Positions 8,028-16,927 of a stretch of 39,024 nucleotides of DNA are shown here, piece after piece. The notes beneath the pieces were generated by a model. It was not told the origin of the DNA and ran no database searches. It saw nothing but the letters and a program-made list of their open reading frames with translations. Within the stretch, counting starts at the first letter, position 1. Each line of letters begins with the position of its first letter. Source of the stretch: a virus; the IMG/VR virus record IMGVR_UViG_3300046724_000098, positions 1-39,024 of that record; one strand, written 5' to 3'. A program made the translations under genes and the position numbers.

Positions 8028-11000
8028 TCACTCGACTCCTGCTCGCCCGGTTGCTTCTCCTTCACTACCCTTACCGAGCGAGCTTGCTGCTGGCTCCATC
8101 TGCGTCTGACGCTGCACCGAGACTTTCTTGAACAAACCGCCAGATGAGGCGCTGACCTTCGTGCCACGCGGCGCATTGACGTCCACGGAAATCTTACCGG
8201 TACCCTCGACGCGATGCGTAGTTGCGGCATCGATGTTGGCGCGGTCGATTGCGAGCATTGAGCCTGTCGGATCGCTGCGACCGCCGCGCATAGTTGGATC
8301 GAACAACCCACCGCGCGTCGGATCAAACGCACCACTACCCGTGGTCGGATCGTCTCTGCTGCGCGAACCTGAAGGATCGCTGCGGCCGAGGCCGGGACGC
8401 GTCGGATCGCCGCCGAAATTGATTCCACGCGTTGGATCATCGCGACTGGCCGTACCGGATGGATCGCTTCTTCCGAGGCCGGGGCGTTGATTGAACCCAG
8501 AACCTGATAAGTCTTTCGAGTCCCTGCTTGCCGTTCCTGACGGGTCAGAATTGCCGAGGCCAGGACGTTGATTGAATCCAGAACCCGATAACTCTTTCGA
8601 GTCTCTGCTTGCTGTCCCTGATGGATCAGAATTGCCGAAGCCAGGACGATTCCAACCTGAGCCGGAAAGCGATTTTGTGTCTCTGCTCTGTGAACCTGCG
8701 GGATCGCTCTTGCCGAGTCCTGGACGACCCGTGGCGTCTATCGCCGACGAACTCATATCTCTGCTGGCAGTCCCCGCCGGATCGGTGGCGCCGAGGCCGG
8801 GACGACCCGATGGCGTCATACCTGGAGTGCCATAGCCACCCTTGCCGATACCGCCATAGCCGCCAGCAAACGAGCGCCCGGCGCCGCCGGTCCACGTACC
8901 GCCGATGGACGATGGTCCACCTCCGCGCTCATCATCTCTAAAACCAGGAGGAAGACCGGAGACCGGAGCGCCCATGCCGCCAAGTCCGCCTTCACTAACT
9001 GGAATGCCACCGCCGCCGCCACCGCCACCACCACCGCCGGGTGAAACCATGCCCTGAGATACGCCGCCCTGTTCGAGCATCTTCTTTGTAAAGATCGACG
9101 CGCGCCCATCACGACCGACGTTGAGCACGAGCGGGCCGTTGTGTGCTTCCTTGAGCAAGGCTTGTTTGAACGCTGGCCATTCCTTTCTCGATACGGAGAA
9201 ACAGCCTTCGGTAAACATTCGGTCGAGCGTGTCACCGCTGCCCGGATGAATCTGAATGCCCCCGCGCGGCTGGCCTGGATATTTCGGATCGTTGATCACA
9301 CCGCCAGCGCCGCCGACTGTCGCAATCGATCCGATACGCTGACCGATAGGACCGATGTCGCCACGCCCGATGTTCACGTCATACGTCCCATACGGAATGC
9401 TGCCGCGCTTCATGCCGCCGCTTTCCCAGTGAAACGTCTGGCCGCCAAGCGCGAGGTTGCCGCCGATCTTGTACGGCCGGTTGGCTTGATCCGGCTCCGC
9501 ACCCATCGCGAGCGGGCCACTAGGGCCAGTGCCGCCGCCAGCGCCAGCGCCCGCGCCAGCACCCGCACCGGCACCCGCACCATCTAAGTGAGTGATCTGC
9601 CCGGCCGCCATCCGTTTTTGCCACTCTAACCATTTAGCGCGGCTGAAATTCCCCGACGTACCCGGCGACCAAAAATATTCGCCACCGGAAGTAAACTGTT
9701 GTACGAAGCGACCGCTGCTGCCCTCACGTTGTGCGAGGCCGCCCGAGGAATTGTCGGTCGCAAAATTACTGACATTCGATCCGGCGAGAGCGGACTCAAG
9801 TCTTGCTTCAGATGCGGCCCGAAACCCTGCGTCGCGCAGAGCGCCAGGATTATATCCTGCGTAATAGCCACCCTCGCGCGTGGTACGCGCTTCGTGTTCA
9901 AGCGAATGCCCGGATACCGACGCGCGATTCATCGTTTCTTCAAACACAGCCTGATTGGCCGCCGGATCGCGATTTTCACCCGCGCCGATACCAAGCAATT
10001 TTTCGCGCAGCCACGGCTTTTGCTGCAATTCGGCTCTGAACCGTTCGCGATCTTTCGCGAGATTCGCGTTTACGTCGCCGCTGGCCGCTGCCGGGGTGCC
10101 CGCTGCCGGTACGGCTGCATTGCCACCTCCACCGCCGCCACCTCCACCGCCGCGATGCCGCCCACCGCCGCCGAACCCACCGCCGCCGAAGCCGCGACCA
10201 CCACCGCCAAACCCGCCGCCGCCGAATAGACCGCCAAGCATCGAGAAAATGCCGCCGCCACCGAAGCCGCGACCACCTCCACCCAACAAGCCGCCGAGCA
10301 TGTTGAAAATGCCGCCGCCACCGCCGAGCAGGCCGCCAAGCATTCCACCGAAGCCACCCATGCCTCGGCCGCCACCAAACCCACCGAAGCCGCCACCACC
10401 GCCCAGGCCACCGAGAAGTCGCCCGATCATTCCCCCCATCGGACCCATTGCAGGGAAGCCACCACCGCCGCCGCCACCGAAACCAGCCAATCCACCACCA
10501 CCGCCGCCACCACCACCGCCGCCACCGCCGCCGCCGCCGCCGCCGCCCGGAGCGTCCACATTGCTGCCTCCGAGCGTATCAATCGAAAAATGTCCGGTGT
10601 CGGGATTTCTCCAGTGCTCGCCGCCGCTCATTCCCCATTTCTGCTCAAGCGCGTTGAGCGTGCTGCGATTGTTCGATATCCACGCCTGCACATCACGGTC
10701 CACGACGTTTCGCGAATGCTGCGCCCAATCGACGGCAAGTCCCACCGGGTGCTGCGAAGCGTTGCCGGGGCGAGCACCGACGCCGCCCAAATTTCGAACC
10801 GGCGCTCCCGCCGCAATCAGATCATTGAAGAAGCCCTGGAATTGCGCGGCGCCGCGTTTGTTGACCGTAACTCGCGAGCCGTTCGATAGCGTCACCGTCT
10901 CGCTCTCGCCAGCGCCTATCGGACGCGTGCCCGCAGGGACATTGAAACGGCCGCCGCTTCCGCCACCCGTTCCTGTATTGCCACCAACCGGCAAACCGCT

Positions 11001-12827
11001 CGCACCTCCGGGAACATCAGTGCTGCCCATGCGTCGGGCCGCACTCACGTCGGTCGGCGCCGTGCCGCCGCTCGCCGGTGGAGTGCCGCCTGTGTTTACG
11101 CCGCCAGGACCACCCGTGGCGAAACCAGTCGGATCAGCGTTGCCCGTGCCGGTGCCGGTGCCCGTGCCGGTGCCGGTGCCGGTGCCCGCGCCTGTGCCCG
11201 CGCCTGTGCCCGTGCCTGTATCAGTGCCGCTGCCAAAACCCGGCAGGCCGCCGAGGCCCTGCATGATCGAAGCGCCCAATGCGCCACCGGCTGCGCCGCT
11301 CTCTGCCGTGCCCGCGCCGGTCCCACCCGGAGTCCCGGCGGTCCCGCCCTTGGCTTTGCCCGGCCCAGACGTCCTGAACAGAAACTCGTTGAGTCGTTTC
11401 AATTCGTCGGTGAGTTGCTTCTCGGTCTTGATCTGTTCGTCAGCCTGATCACCGAGGCCGAACCCTTTCTGCTGCGCAGGCGTGTGTATCGTGACCCGCT
11501 CGCCCGGCGACGCCATGAAGCTGATCGGCTCGCTGTCATCACCGCCGGTGCCGCCGACCATAAACGCGCCGCCGGTCTGGAAGCCACTCGAACGCGGAGC
11601 ATAACGTCCGCGATAGAAACCTTGTGACGGCGGATGTGCGGTATCACGCACAGGTGGCCGTGGCCGTTCTCTTTCGCTACTTGGTACAGCCTCTCCCTTT
11701 GCTCGCGCCTGACGCTGCCTTTCTAGTCGTTCCTCTTGTTCTCTGGCGGTCTTCTCCCACTCGCTGAAAATATGGTCCATATGGTTAGCAAACGCTGTCA
11801 GACCGCGAATGACTGCGTTGATACCGGGCGCGCTAAACCGTCCGAAGAATAATGCGGCGGAGTCATCCATTCTCTTCCAGGCACCCGCCATAGCATTGAC
11901 GTTCTCAATATATTCTTTGGCCATTTTCTCGCGCGTTTGCCATGCCGCAAGCTCGTCTGGCGTCATTCCGGCAAACGCAGATTTTACCCGCCAAAGGTCA
12001 TGCGTATGAGCAATCTCCCCGGCCATTTCTCGTGCGTGGGCCGCCCTGCTCCGAGCCTCGTCGTCGGAATACATGCGGTTGCCCTGCGCATCGCGGACAG
12101 CCTGCATTGCCTTGAATGTGTTCTCGTAAGTTAAATTCTGGACGTTTCTCACCCAATTGGCTAAGCCGACGACATCTGATTTTTCTAGTTCCTGTAATCT
12201 CTGCATCATGGCTTCGCGTTGTGCGACGGCGAGGCCCGCTCCTTGCAGGTATTGCTGAATAACCTGACTGTTCCCCTTCGTCTTGTCGGCCAATGTATCG
12301 GACAGCCCCTTCAAGTTTTCGGTAATTTGCGACTCGGTCAAACCGGCATCGCGCATCTGTTGGCTTAATTTTTCATACTGACCGCCGAGCAAGCCGAGCC
12401 TCTGCGAGGCAACGGTGATGGCGTCCGTACTTCTCGAAAAGCGGTCGAGTGATTTATATGCTTCCGCTGCGGCGCCTGCGACGACGAGCATAGGCCCAGC
12501 AATGGCGCCGATGCGACCGGCAAGCGGCAAAACCTTTTCGCCGACCGCCCCAAAGCCTTCGGTTAGTGGCTTTAATGCTCCTGTTAGTTCGCCCGCGCCC
12601 TTCGACATTACGCCGAAGATGCGGCCCCAGTCGTGCCCGGCGAATTTCTTTATCTGCTCTTCGAGTACCTTCGTCAGGTCGCCAACTTTGGTAACGTGGC
12701 CATGAAATTGTTTCAGGGCCTCGCCACCACCCATCCTGTCAATCTCGTCATTGATCTTCCGCAGGCCGGGCGAAGCATTGTCCTGCAGATTGACGGTTAG
12801 CTGTAGTTCTTCGTATTCAGTTGCCAT
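8028..12827 (-). CDS. Giant tape-measure protein with embedded peptidoglycan-enzyme-like domains
   Basis: 1599 residues from ATG 12827, overlapping the frameshift-product stop by 11 bases. Residues 1-370 are helical tape-measure sequence with a hydrophobic segment near 100-122. Residues 500-565 are Gly/Thr repeats. Residues 640-755 hold an M15-type signature (SQHPVGLAVD, H693 and D700, with GHF at about 745-747). A very Gly-rich stretch follows, then a region around AGENRDPAANQAV resembling SleB-type cell-wall hydrolases, and a region with IHPG and TEGCFSV resembling an L,D-transpeptidase active site. Near the C-terminus are six RPGLG repeats and a final domain typical of Mu-like tape measures. 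It should set tail length and help penetrate peptidoglycan. Confidence 0.9.
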   Translation of the reverse strand: MATEYEELQLTVNLQDNASPGLRKINDEIDRMGGGEALKQFHGHVTKVGDLTKVLEEQIKKFAGHDWGRIFGVMSKGAGELTGALKPLTEGFGAVGEKVLPLAGRIGAIAGPMLVVAGAAAEAYKSLDRFSRSTDAITVASQRLGLLGGQYEKLSQQMRDAGLTESQITENLKGLSDTLADKTKGNSQVIQQYLQGAGLAVAQREAMMQRLQELEKSDVVGLANWVRNVQNLTYENTFKAMQAVRDAQGNRMYSDDEARSRAAHAREMAGEIAHTHDLWRVKSAFAGMTPDELAAWQTREKMAKEYIENVNAMAGAWKRMDDSAALFFGRFSAPGINAVIRGLTAFANHMDHIFSEWEKTAREQEERLERQRQARAKGEAVPSSERERPRPPVRDTAHPPSQGFYRGRYAPRSSGFQTGGAFMVGGTGGDDSEPISFMASPGERVTIHTPAQQKGFGLGDQADEQIKTEKQLTDELKRLNEFLFRTSGPGKAKGGTAGTPGGTGAGTAESGAAGGALGASIMQGLGGLPGFGSGTDTGTGTGAGTGAGTGTGTGTGTGTGTGNADPTGFATGGPGGVNTGGTPPASGGTAPTDVSAARRMGSTDVPGGASGLPVGGNTGTGGGSGGRFNVPAGTRPIGAGESETVTLSNGSRVTVNKRGAAQFQGFFNDLIAAGAPVRNLGGVGARPGNASQHPVGLAVDWAQHSRNVVDRDVQAWISNNRSTLNALEQKWGMSGGEHWRNPDTGHFSIDTLGGSNVDAPGGGGGGGGGGGGGGGGGGGLAGFGGGGGGGFPAMGPMGGMIGRLLGGLGGGGGFGGFGGGRGMGGFGGMLGGLLGGGGGIFNMLGGLLGGGGRGFGGGGIFSMLGGLFGGGGFGGGGRGFGGGGFGGGGRHRGGGGGGGGGGNAAVPAAGTPAAASGDVNANLAKDRERFRAELQQKPWLREKLLGIGAGENRDPAANQAVFEETMNRASVSGHSLEHEARTTREGGYYAGYNPGALRDAGFRAASEARLESALAGSNVSNFATDNSSGGLAQREGSSGRFVQQFTSGGEYFWSPGTSGNFSRAKWLEWQKRMAAGQITHLDGAGAGAGAGAGAGAGGGTGPSGPLAMGAEPDQANRPYKIGGNLALGGQTFHWESGGMKRGSIPYGTYDVNIGRGDIGPIGQRIGSIATVGGAGGVINDPKYPGQPRGGIQIHPGSGDTLDRMFTEGCFSVSRKEWPAFKQALLKEAHNGPLVLNVGRDGRASIFTKKMLEQGGVSQGMVSPGGGGGGGGGGGIPVSEGGLGGMGAPVSGLPPGFRDDERGGGPSSIGGTWTGGAGRSFAGGYGGIGKGGYGTPGMTPSGRPGLGATDPAGTASRDMSSSAIDATGRPGLGKSDPAGSQSRDTKSLSGSGWNRPGFGNSDPSGTASRDSKELSGSGFNQRPGLGNSDPSGTASRDSKDLSGSGFNQRPGLGRSDPSGTASRDDPTRGINFGGDPTRPGLGRSDPSGSRSRDDPTTGSGAFDPTRGGLFDPTMRGGRSDPTGSMLAIDRANIDAATTHRVEGTGKISVDVNAPRGTKVSASSGGLFKKVSVQRQTQMEPAASSLGKGSEGEATGRAGVE
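8265..8815 (-). repeat. Six-copy RPGLGxSDPSGTxSRD repeat in the tape-measure C-terminus
   Basis: Six clear copies of a motif of the form RPGLGxSDPSGTxSRD, spaced roughly 25-30 residues apart, plus degenerate copies (RGGRSDPTG). The inner copies are nearly identical at DNA level, which points to recent tandem duplication. The repeat lies between the last enzymatic-looking domain and the conserved C-terminal domain, where it would act as an extended, charged linker. Confidence 0.85.
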
Positions 12828-13454
12828 TGTCGTCTTCCGACGCACGCGCACTTCGCCGAAGCTCGGCGATCTTTGCGGTGCGCATCAAATGAATTCTGAC
12901 TTCAGACAACGGCATGGCGAGAAACACCTCCGGGTTCTGGTGGTACCATTGGGCGAGCCAGTAGCAGTCGAGGACGATGTTTTCGTCCTCACCTACCACC
13001 ACGGCTCCGGAATAAAAAAACCGCGCAATCTGTACGCACACGTATTCCAGTCGCGCGGGTCCATGCGTTCGAGATGCGGACTGAGCACGCCCGAGAGCGC
13101 GGCCATCATCATCGTCATCTTGCGTTCATCGATGATGACCTCGCCCGTCGTATCGATGCGGCACGGGTTGCCGTATCGGTTGATGTCGCCGCCAGTCGGT
13201 TCGCGAAACAAAAGCTCTCGAACCTCCTCTGGCCTGTCGGTGCGGAGCGCCTTGTGTCGCAACGGGACTTTGATTGGCCACGTCTCGACAATTGCGGGCG
13301 TATCTGGCTCCGCAGGCGGTGCGGCTGCTGCTGGCGCTGGTGCGGCAGCGACCGGTGCAGCCGCTGGTGCAGCGGGTGCCGGTGCGGGTGGTGCGACGGG
13401 CTTCGGGTCGTCGGCCTGAAACCCCTCGCGGATAGGACGAACAGGCACATTCAT
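12817..13454 (-). CDS. Tail assembly chaperone, -1 frameshift fusion product
   Basis: Reading from the chaperone start and slipping back one base on the T7 run at 13020-13014 gives a 212-residue protein. The first 147 residues are shared with the zero-frame chaperone. The 65 added residues begin YSGAVVVGEDENIV and end ASEDDNGN at the TGA at 12817. This is the arrangement of lambda G/GT and of Mu 41/42: a minor long form that recruits the tape-measure protein, encoded immediately downstream and overlapping by 11 bases. The downstream frame on its own has no credible ribosome site. Confidence 0.88.
12993..13454 (-). CDS. Tail assembly chaperone, short form (Mu gp41-like)
   Basis: 153 residues from ATG 13454, with an AGGGTGA ribosome site; a GTG at 13463 overlapping the tube stop is an alternative. 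The N-terminal 50 residues are an Ala/Pro low-complexity arm. The C-terminal 100 residues (WPIKVPLRHKALRTDRPEEV, then LLFREPTGGDINRYG) match the Mu-type tail assembly chaperone family. It coats the tape measure during tail assembly and is not expected in mature virions. It ends at TAG 12993 when no frameshift occurs. Confidence 0.9.
   Translation of the reverse strand: MNVPVRPIREGFQADDPKPVAPPAPAPAAPAAAPVAAAPAPAAAAPPAEPDTPAIVETWPIKVPLRHKALRTDRPEEVRELLFREPTGGDINRYGNPCRIDTTGEVIIDERKMTMMMAALSGVLSPHLERMDPRDWNTCAYRLRGFFIPEPWW
13014..13020 (-). promoter_or_regulatory. Programmed -1 ribosomal frameshift slippery site (T TTT TTT)
   Basis: On the minus strand the zero frame reads GGT TTT TTT ATT. The heptamer T TTT TTT fits the X XXY YYZ rule for tandem -1 slippage. 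After the slip the next codon is TAT and the frame stays open for 65 codons. Without it, translation stops 7 codons later at TAG. The context, tail chaperone followed by tape measure, is the classic place for this signal. No pseudoknot was evaluated. Confidence 0.9.
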
Positions 13455-13459
13455 GACGA

Positions 13460-13867
13460 TCACCCTGGCCCAGGCCCGACTGGCGGCGGTGTGCTGGGCG
13501 CACCGATGGGCATCTCATGGCAGACCAGCCCTTCCCATCGCACGCGCACCTGACCGTCGCGCGTGTTGTTGTCGAAGCCGCCTTTGCAGGTTGCTCCCTC
13601 AAGGCTGTACTGCAGCCCGTTGGCGAGTTGGGCGACGACGTTGACGTTGGTCTGGGCCGCAAGGGCTTCCAGACTCAAATCCGGCAACGTCGAGATGTCG
13701 CCTTCGATGTACGGGACACGGGGCAATTCTTGGTACCCGTGAATCCGATCTTGGCCTGCGATCATCGTGCGCTCGAACCCGGTCGGCGACACGGTGAAGT
13801 TGCCGCGCAAGGCGTATTCATTTCCATCGATCTTGAGATGAGCAACGCCCGCGAATCTTTGTGCCAT
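13460..13867 (-). CDS. Tail tube protein (Mu gpM-like)
   Basis: 135 residues, starting at ATG 13867 behind a GGAGCCACGACG ribosome site. The pattern (AGVAHLKIDGNEYALRGNFT, then a central GYQELPRVPYIEGDIS and a C-terminal strand WEGLVCHEM) is typical of the myovirus tail tube family. Length fits the family. It lies between the sheath gene and the tail assembly chaperone, as in Mu. The last 12 residues are Pro/Gly-rich. It forms the inner tube of the contractile tail. Confidence 0.93.
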   Translation of the reverse strand: MAQRFAGVAHLKIDGNEYALRGNFTVSPTGFERTMIAGQDRIHGYQELPRVPYIEGDISTLPDLSLEALAAQTNVNVVAQLANGLQYSLEGATCKGGFDNNTRDGQVRVRWEGLVCHEMPIGAPSTPPPVGPGPG

Positions 13868-13913
13868 CGTCGTGGCTCCTGGTTAGGGTTGAGTTGTTGA
13901 GGTTTGGTTTGGA

Positions 13914-15488
13914 TCAGGCGGCGGGCGCGATACCGGTCACGCCGATCTGCGGACCAATGATCGCGGTATCGATGCCCCGGTCGTATTGCAGGCGGAATTG
14001 CGCCAACACGGCGAAAATCCGCAATTGGTTGATGAGGTCCGGCGGATAGAGCACGTTCAGGCGGTTCGGATCATTCGAATCACGCTCGACTAGGAGGTTG
14101 GCTTTGAATGCCGCGAGGTTTTCGCAAAGCCCGTTGAACTCATCGAGGCTGTACTGCGAGACGAGTTCGGCTTTGATAATTCCAGGCGTGACGATTGCCT
14201 GTCCCTGACCAAACCGCGTGCCGTCGTCGGCCAGCTTGCAGCGCGGATACTTCGACGTGATCAGTTGCCGCTGATTGCGCAGCAGCTTCGCGAGCGTGGC
14301 GAGCGTCGTCACCAATTCGTAGGCGTCGTCGCTCTGACCGTACAGATTGAGTTGGTAGGTCGTCTGCTCACGCGCGATCATTGGCTGATTGTCGCTGCCA
14401 GCCTTCTGGATCGCGAGGCCGTTCGATGCGATGCTGTTCATCTCCACGAAGTCGAACCGCTGGTGCAAAGGGGCGAGCTTGATCTTGTTGAGCGTGAGTG
14501 TCTGCAGCGGGCGGGCCGGGTCATTCGAGAGCGCGCGCTGTGCTTTGGCCGTATATGCGGCGGTCCACTCGAACGACGGCGATGGACTGCCCACCTCGAC
14601 CGCCATGATCGAGGTAACGCCCGAGTTCTGCGTCGCACCGAACGTTACAAGGTCCGGATAGATGCCGCGCTTTGCCGAGAAGATCGACCCGAAGAGTTGC
14701 CGCTCCCAGCCCCAGCGCCCAAGGTCCGTAAAACCGTACTCCTCATTCCAGTCGAATAAGCTGTTGGAGTCGGTATACGGCATCGCGACATACTCGAACG
14801 GCATCTCGCCGAGGTTCGAGATTGCAGTAGCGAAGTCTGGCGTGCCTACCCCACCGGTGAGAAAGCCTGTCGTTGGCACTTCGATCCCGAGATCGTGCGG
14901 CAAAATCTCGCCGCCAATCGGGCCGTAGTAGTTCAGGCTCACATTGATCTCGTTGCCGCCAACGCCCTTCCAGATGCAAGTCAATACAACGTCGCCAGCC
15001 GTTGCCACCGCCGTCACGGGCAGATCGAGATTTTCGTTGATTGCATCGGCAATGGACGTTCCGATGCTATCCATGGTGTCAGTCGAGTGGATATTCACCG
15101 GGATGTGTTCGCCGCAGATATAGAGATGGATTGTTCCGGCTTCGCTTGCCACATCGGTGATCTTGATCGTGCCGGTCGCTGCGGTTGCAGCAACAGTTTC
15201 CGACACGCCCAATCCCCACACTTCGTTTGCGAAGTTATTGGCGAAATAAGCCTTGAACATACGGGCGATCTCCGACCCTTGTCCGAAGGCTGCGTCGGCC
15301 TGCGCCTGTGAGCCGATGGCAAGCGGCACGTCTGGCGGTGCGTGGCCGCCATTCATGGCGTCGAGCATCGTGCCGACAATCAGCGCCCGCAGGCCAAGTT
15401 GCGGGAGACCCGCCTTCGATGGGTCAACTTCAACCCAGTAGAGCGGGACTTTTATGTTCGATGGAATTTGGGAAAAGCTAATGGGCAT
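13914..15488 (-). CDS. Contractile tail sheath protein (Mu gpL-like)
   Basis: 524 residues, close to Mu gpL (about 495). Start at ATG 15488 with AAAGGA upstream. The N-terminus (FSQIPSNIKVPLYWVEVDPS) matches the Mu-type sheath family, as do the internal domain and the C-terminal helical region, whose ENLAAFKANLLVERDSNDPN motif belongs to the conserved tube-proximal domain. It is the contractile outer layer, so the phage is a myovirus. Confidence 0.96.
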   Translation of the reverse strand: MPISFSQIPSNIKVPLYWVEVDPSKAGLPQLGLRALIVGTMLDAMNGGHAPPDVPLAIGSQAQADAAFGQGSEIARMFKAYFANNFANEVWGLGVSETVAATAATGTIKITDVASEAGTIHLYICGEHIPVNIHSTDTMDSIGTSIADAINENLDLPVTAVATAGDVVLTCIWKGVGGNEINVSLNYYGPIGGEILPHDLGIEVPTTGFLTGGVGTPDFATAISNLGEMPFEYVAMPYTDSNSLFDWNEEYGFTDLGRWGWERQLFGSIFSAKRGIYPDLVTFGATQNSGVTSIMAVEVGSPSPSFEWTAAYTAKAQRALSNDPARPLQTLTLNKIKLAPLHQRFDFVEMNSIASNGLAIQKAGSDNQPMIAREQTTYQLNLYGQSDDAYELVTTLATLAKLLRNQRQLITSKYPRCKLADDGTRFGQGQAIVTPGIIKAELVSQYSLDEFNGLCENLAAFKANLLVERDSNDPNRLNVLYPPDLINQLRIFAVLAQFRLQYDRGIDTAIIGPQIGVTGIAPAA

Positions 15489-15570
15489 TGCTTTGTCCTT
15501 TCAGGTTGACGAAACGAAAAATGGGCCGCGCGATGCAGCCCCTCGGTCGGCAGGGTTTGGTTTGAGAAGA

Positions 15571-15903
15571 TCAGCCGGTCGGCGTTTCCGTTGCGGCGCC
15601 GCCGCGATGCTGACGTGGCTGCGGCGGCGAACGAGACGACGACTGCGCGGATTGCTCGATCACTTTGACCGACCCGTCCGCGATACGACGTCGGGTGAAG
15701 CGGTCCTGGGGCCAAAGGGCCGATCCGCTGTTTTGCGGAAACTTTGTCCCGTTTGGATGCTTGAGATACTTGCGATAGTCGTCCTTCGTCGGCTCGACCT
15801 GGAGCATCGGCCGCTTCGGCGTTAGCTCCCTGACCCGATCATTCCTGGCCTTGAGAAATTTCGCGCGCTCGCTCATGCCGTTGTTCTTAGCGTTCTCCGT
15901 CAT
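15571..15903 (-). CDS. Small phage protein, Mu gp38 / DUF2635-like
   Basis: 110 residues from ATG 15903, placed inside the last codons of the upstream gene (17-base overlap) and preceded by AAGGAG, which decides this start over upstream ones in the frame. The core FTRRRIADGSVKVIE resembles the short DUF2635 family found between gp37 and the sheath in Mu-like phages. The first 35 residues are highly charged and the last 30 are low-complexity Ser/Pro/Gln. Its role in tail assembly is not established. Confidence 0.7.
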   Translation of the reverse strand: MTENAKNNGMSERAKFLKARNDRVRELTPKRPMLQVEPTKDDYRKYLKHPNGTKFPQNSGSALWPQDRFTRRRIADGSVKVIEQSAQSSSRSPPQPRQHRGGAATETPTG

Positions 15904-16558
15904 TTGCCGTCTCCTTTGCAGGGTTGAACTCGTATTCAGTGATGATGCGTTGCACCTCACTCGCATCAGGAACCGTGCCGTCCTTTTTGAGCCACACGCT
16001 TTCCTGATGGAGATGGAGAAAGTCGTCGGTCACTATCGCGCCGTACTCGGCGCGATACATCGCGGTCGCGGTGTATTGCAGTTCGGCATAGGGCTTCTCG
16101 CCGTTGAGGCCGCCAGCGCCCCAATCGTGCGTGCGTCGGCCCTTCTCGATTGCTTCGACGCGCACGTTGTCGGGCATGTCTGAGTTGATCACGTTCATCA
16201 AATTTGGATCACGCCACAGCCCGTTCATGATCGACCAGAACGCCTGATCGAGCTTGAGTTCGGCGAGGACTGGATCGTTATGTTCGATCAGAACCTGCCA
16301 GCCGATTTGAAGCCGATGGATGAAACGGATTTCACCGGCATTTGGATCGCCATCCGGACCCATGTCCTCGCTGACGATGTAGACGCCGAGGTATGGAATA
16401 TGAATTTGCCAGATTGGCAGTTGCTTGCTTCGGCGCGCCGTGAAGCCTTGAAAAAACGGCAGCAGAACGGTCTTTGCAAAAAATGCGTCACGAATAACCG
16501 AAGAATAGCTTTGCGTGTCGGTGACCCCGCGCGCGCTTACGGTGCTGGCGGCAACCAT
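15887..16558 (-). CDS. Putative tail terminator / tail completion protein
   Basis: 223 residues from ATG 16558, which overlaps the upstream gene by 22 bases. The sequence has the look of a terminator fold: an N-terminal helix (YSSVIRDAFFAKTVLLPFFQ), then strands with IPYLGVYIVSEDMG, and a long central helix. In Mu-like order the gene between head-tail joining and gp38/sheath is the tail terminator. The assignment relies on order and general appearance. No clear ribosome site was found, which fits translational coupling. Confidence 0.65.
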   Translation of the reverse strand: MVAASTVSARGVTDTQSYSSVIRDAFFAKTVLLPFFQGFTARRSKQLPIWQIHIPYLGVYIVSEDMGPDGDPNAGEIRFIHRLQIGWQVLIEHNDPVLAELKLDQAFWSIMNGLWRDPNLMNVINSDMPDNVRVEAIEKGRRTHDWGAGGLNGEKPYAELQYTATAMYRAEYGAIVTDDFLHLHQESVWLKKDGTVPDASEVQRIITEYEFNPAKETANDGER

Positions 16559-16926
16559 TTGCGCAAAACCAGTGTCGTCTCGCCGCCGCCGTTCGTGCTC
16601 GCGTTGGTGATCTCGAATTCGCCTTCGGCCGGGCCAGCGTCTGCCGGGCCGATGTAGCACCGGTCGAGTTGCAGCGGCAGCACGGCGAACTCGACCTCGC
16701 GGATATCGAGGATCGTCTGCTGATCGGCGAAAATCGCGCCGTCGAGGCCGACGACGTCGAGCGAACGCGTGCCAAAGATTCCGCGTGCCACGTATGACGG
16801 GCCGTTCGGTTGCGACTCGTATGGATAGAACGTCACCGGCCGCGCGAACATGTCGAAGGCAGGCAGGTAGACCAGCGTCGAGAAGTTGACGCCGCTGCCG
16901 CCGCTGCCGCCTGGGGTCAATGGCAT
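16537..16926 (-). CDS. Putative head-tail joining protein
   Basis: 129 residues, small and beta-rich, starting two bases after the connector stop. The pattern (FARPVTFYPYESQPNGPSY, then ARGIFGTRS, a central DQQTILDIRE and C-terminal TTLVLRKW) resembles phage head-completion proteins of the attachment/stopper type. It sits between the gp6-like connector and the tail terminator, where a stopper protein is expected. Family identity is inferred from position and strand pattern. Confidence 0.68.
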   Translation of the reverse strand: MPLTPGGSGGSGVNFSTLVYLPAFDMFARPVTFYPYESQPNGPSYVARGIFGTRSLDVVGLDGAIFADQQTILDIREVEFAVLPLQLDRCYIGPADAGPAEGEFEITNASTNGGGETTLVLRKWLPPAP

Positions 16927-16927
16927 C

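Noticed and set aside
8265-8815. Tandem DNA repeats as a CRISPR or regulatory iteron array
   Set aside because: They are in-frame protein repeats in the tape-measure gene and vary as codons do.
9955-11448. 497-codon plus-strand Pro-rich open frame
   Set aside because: Complement of the Gly-rich part of the tape-measure gene; poly-Pro arises from GGN codons read in reverse. No ribosome site.
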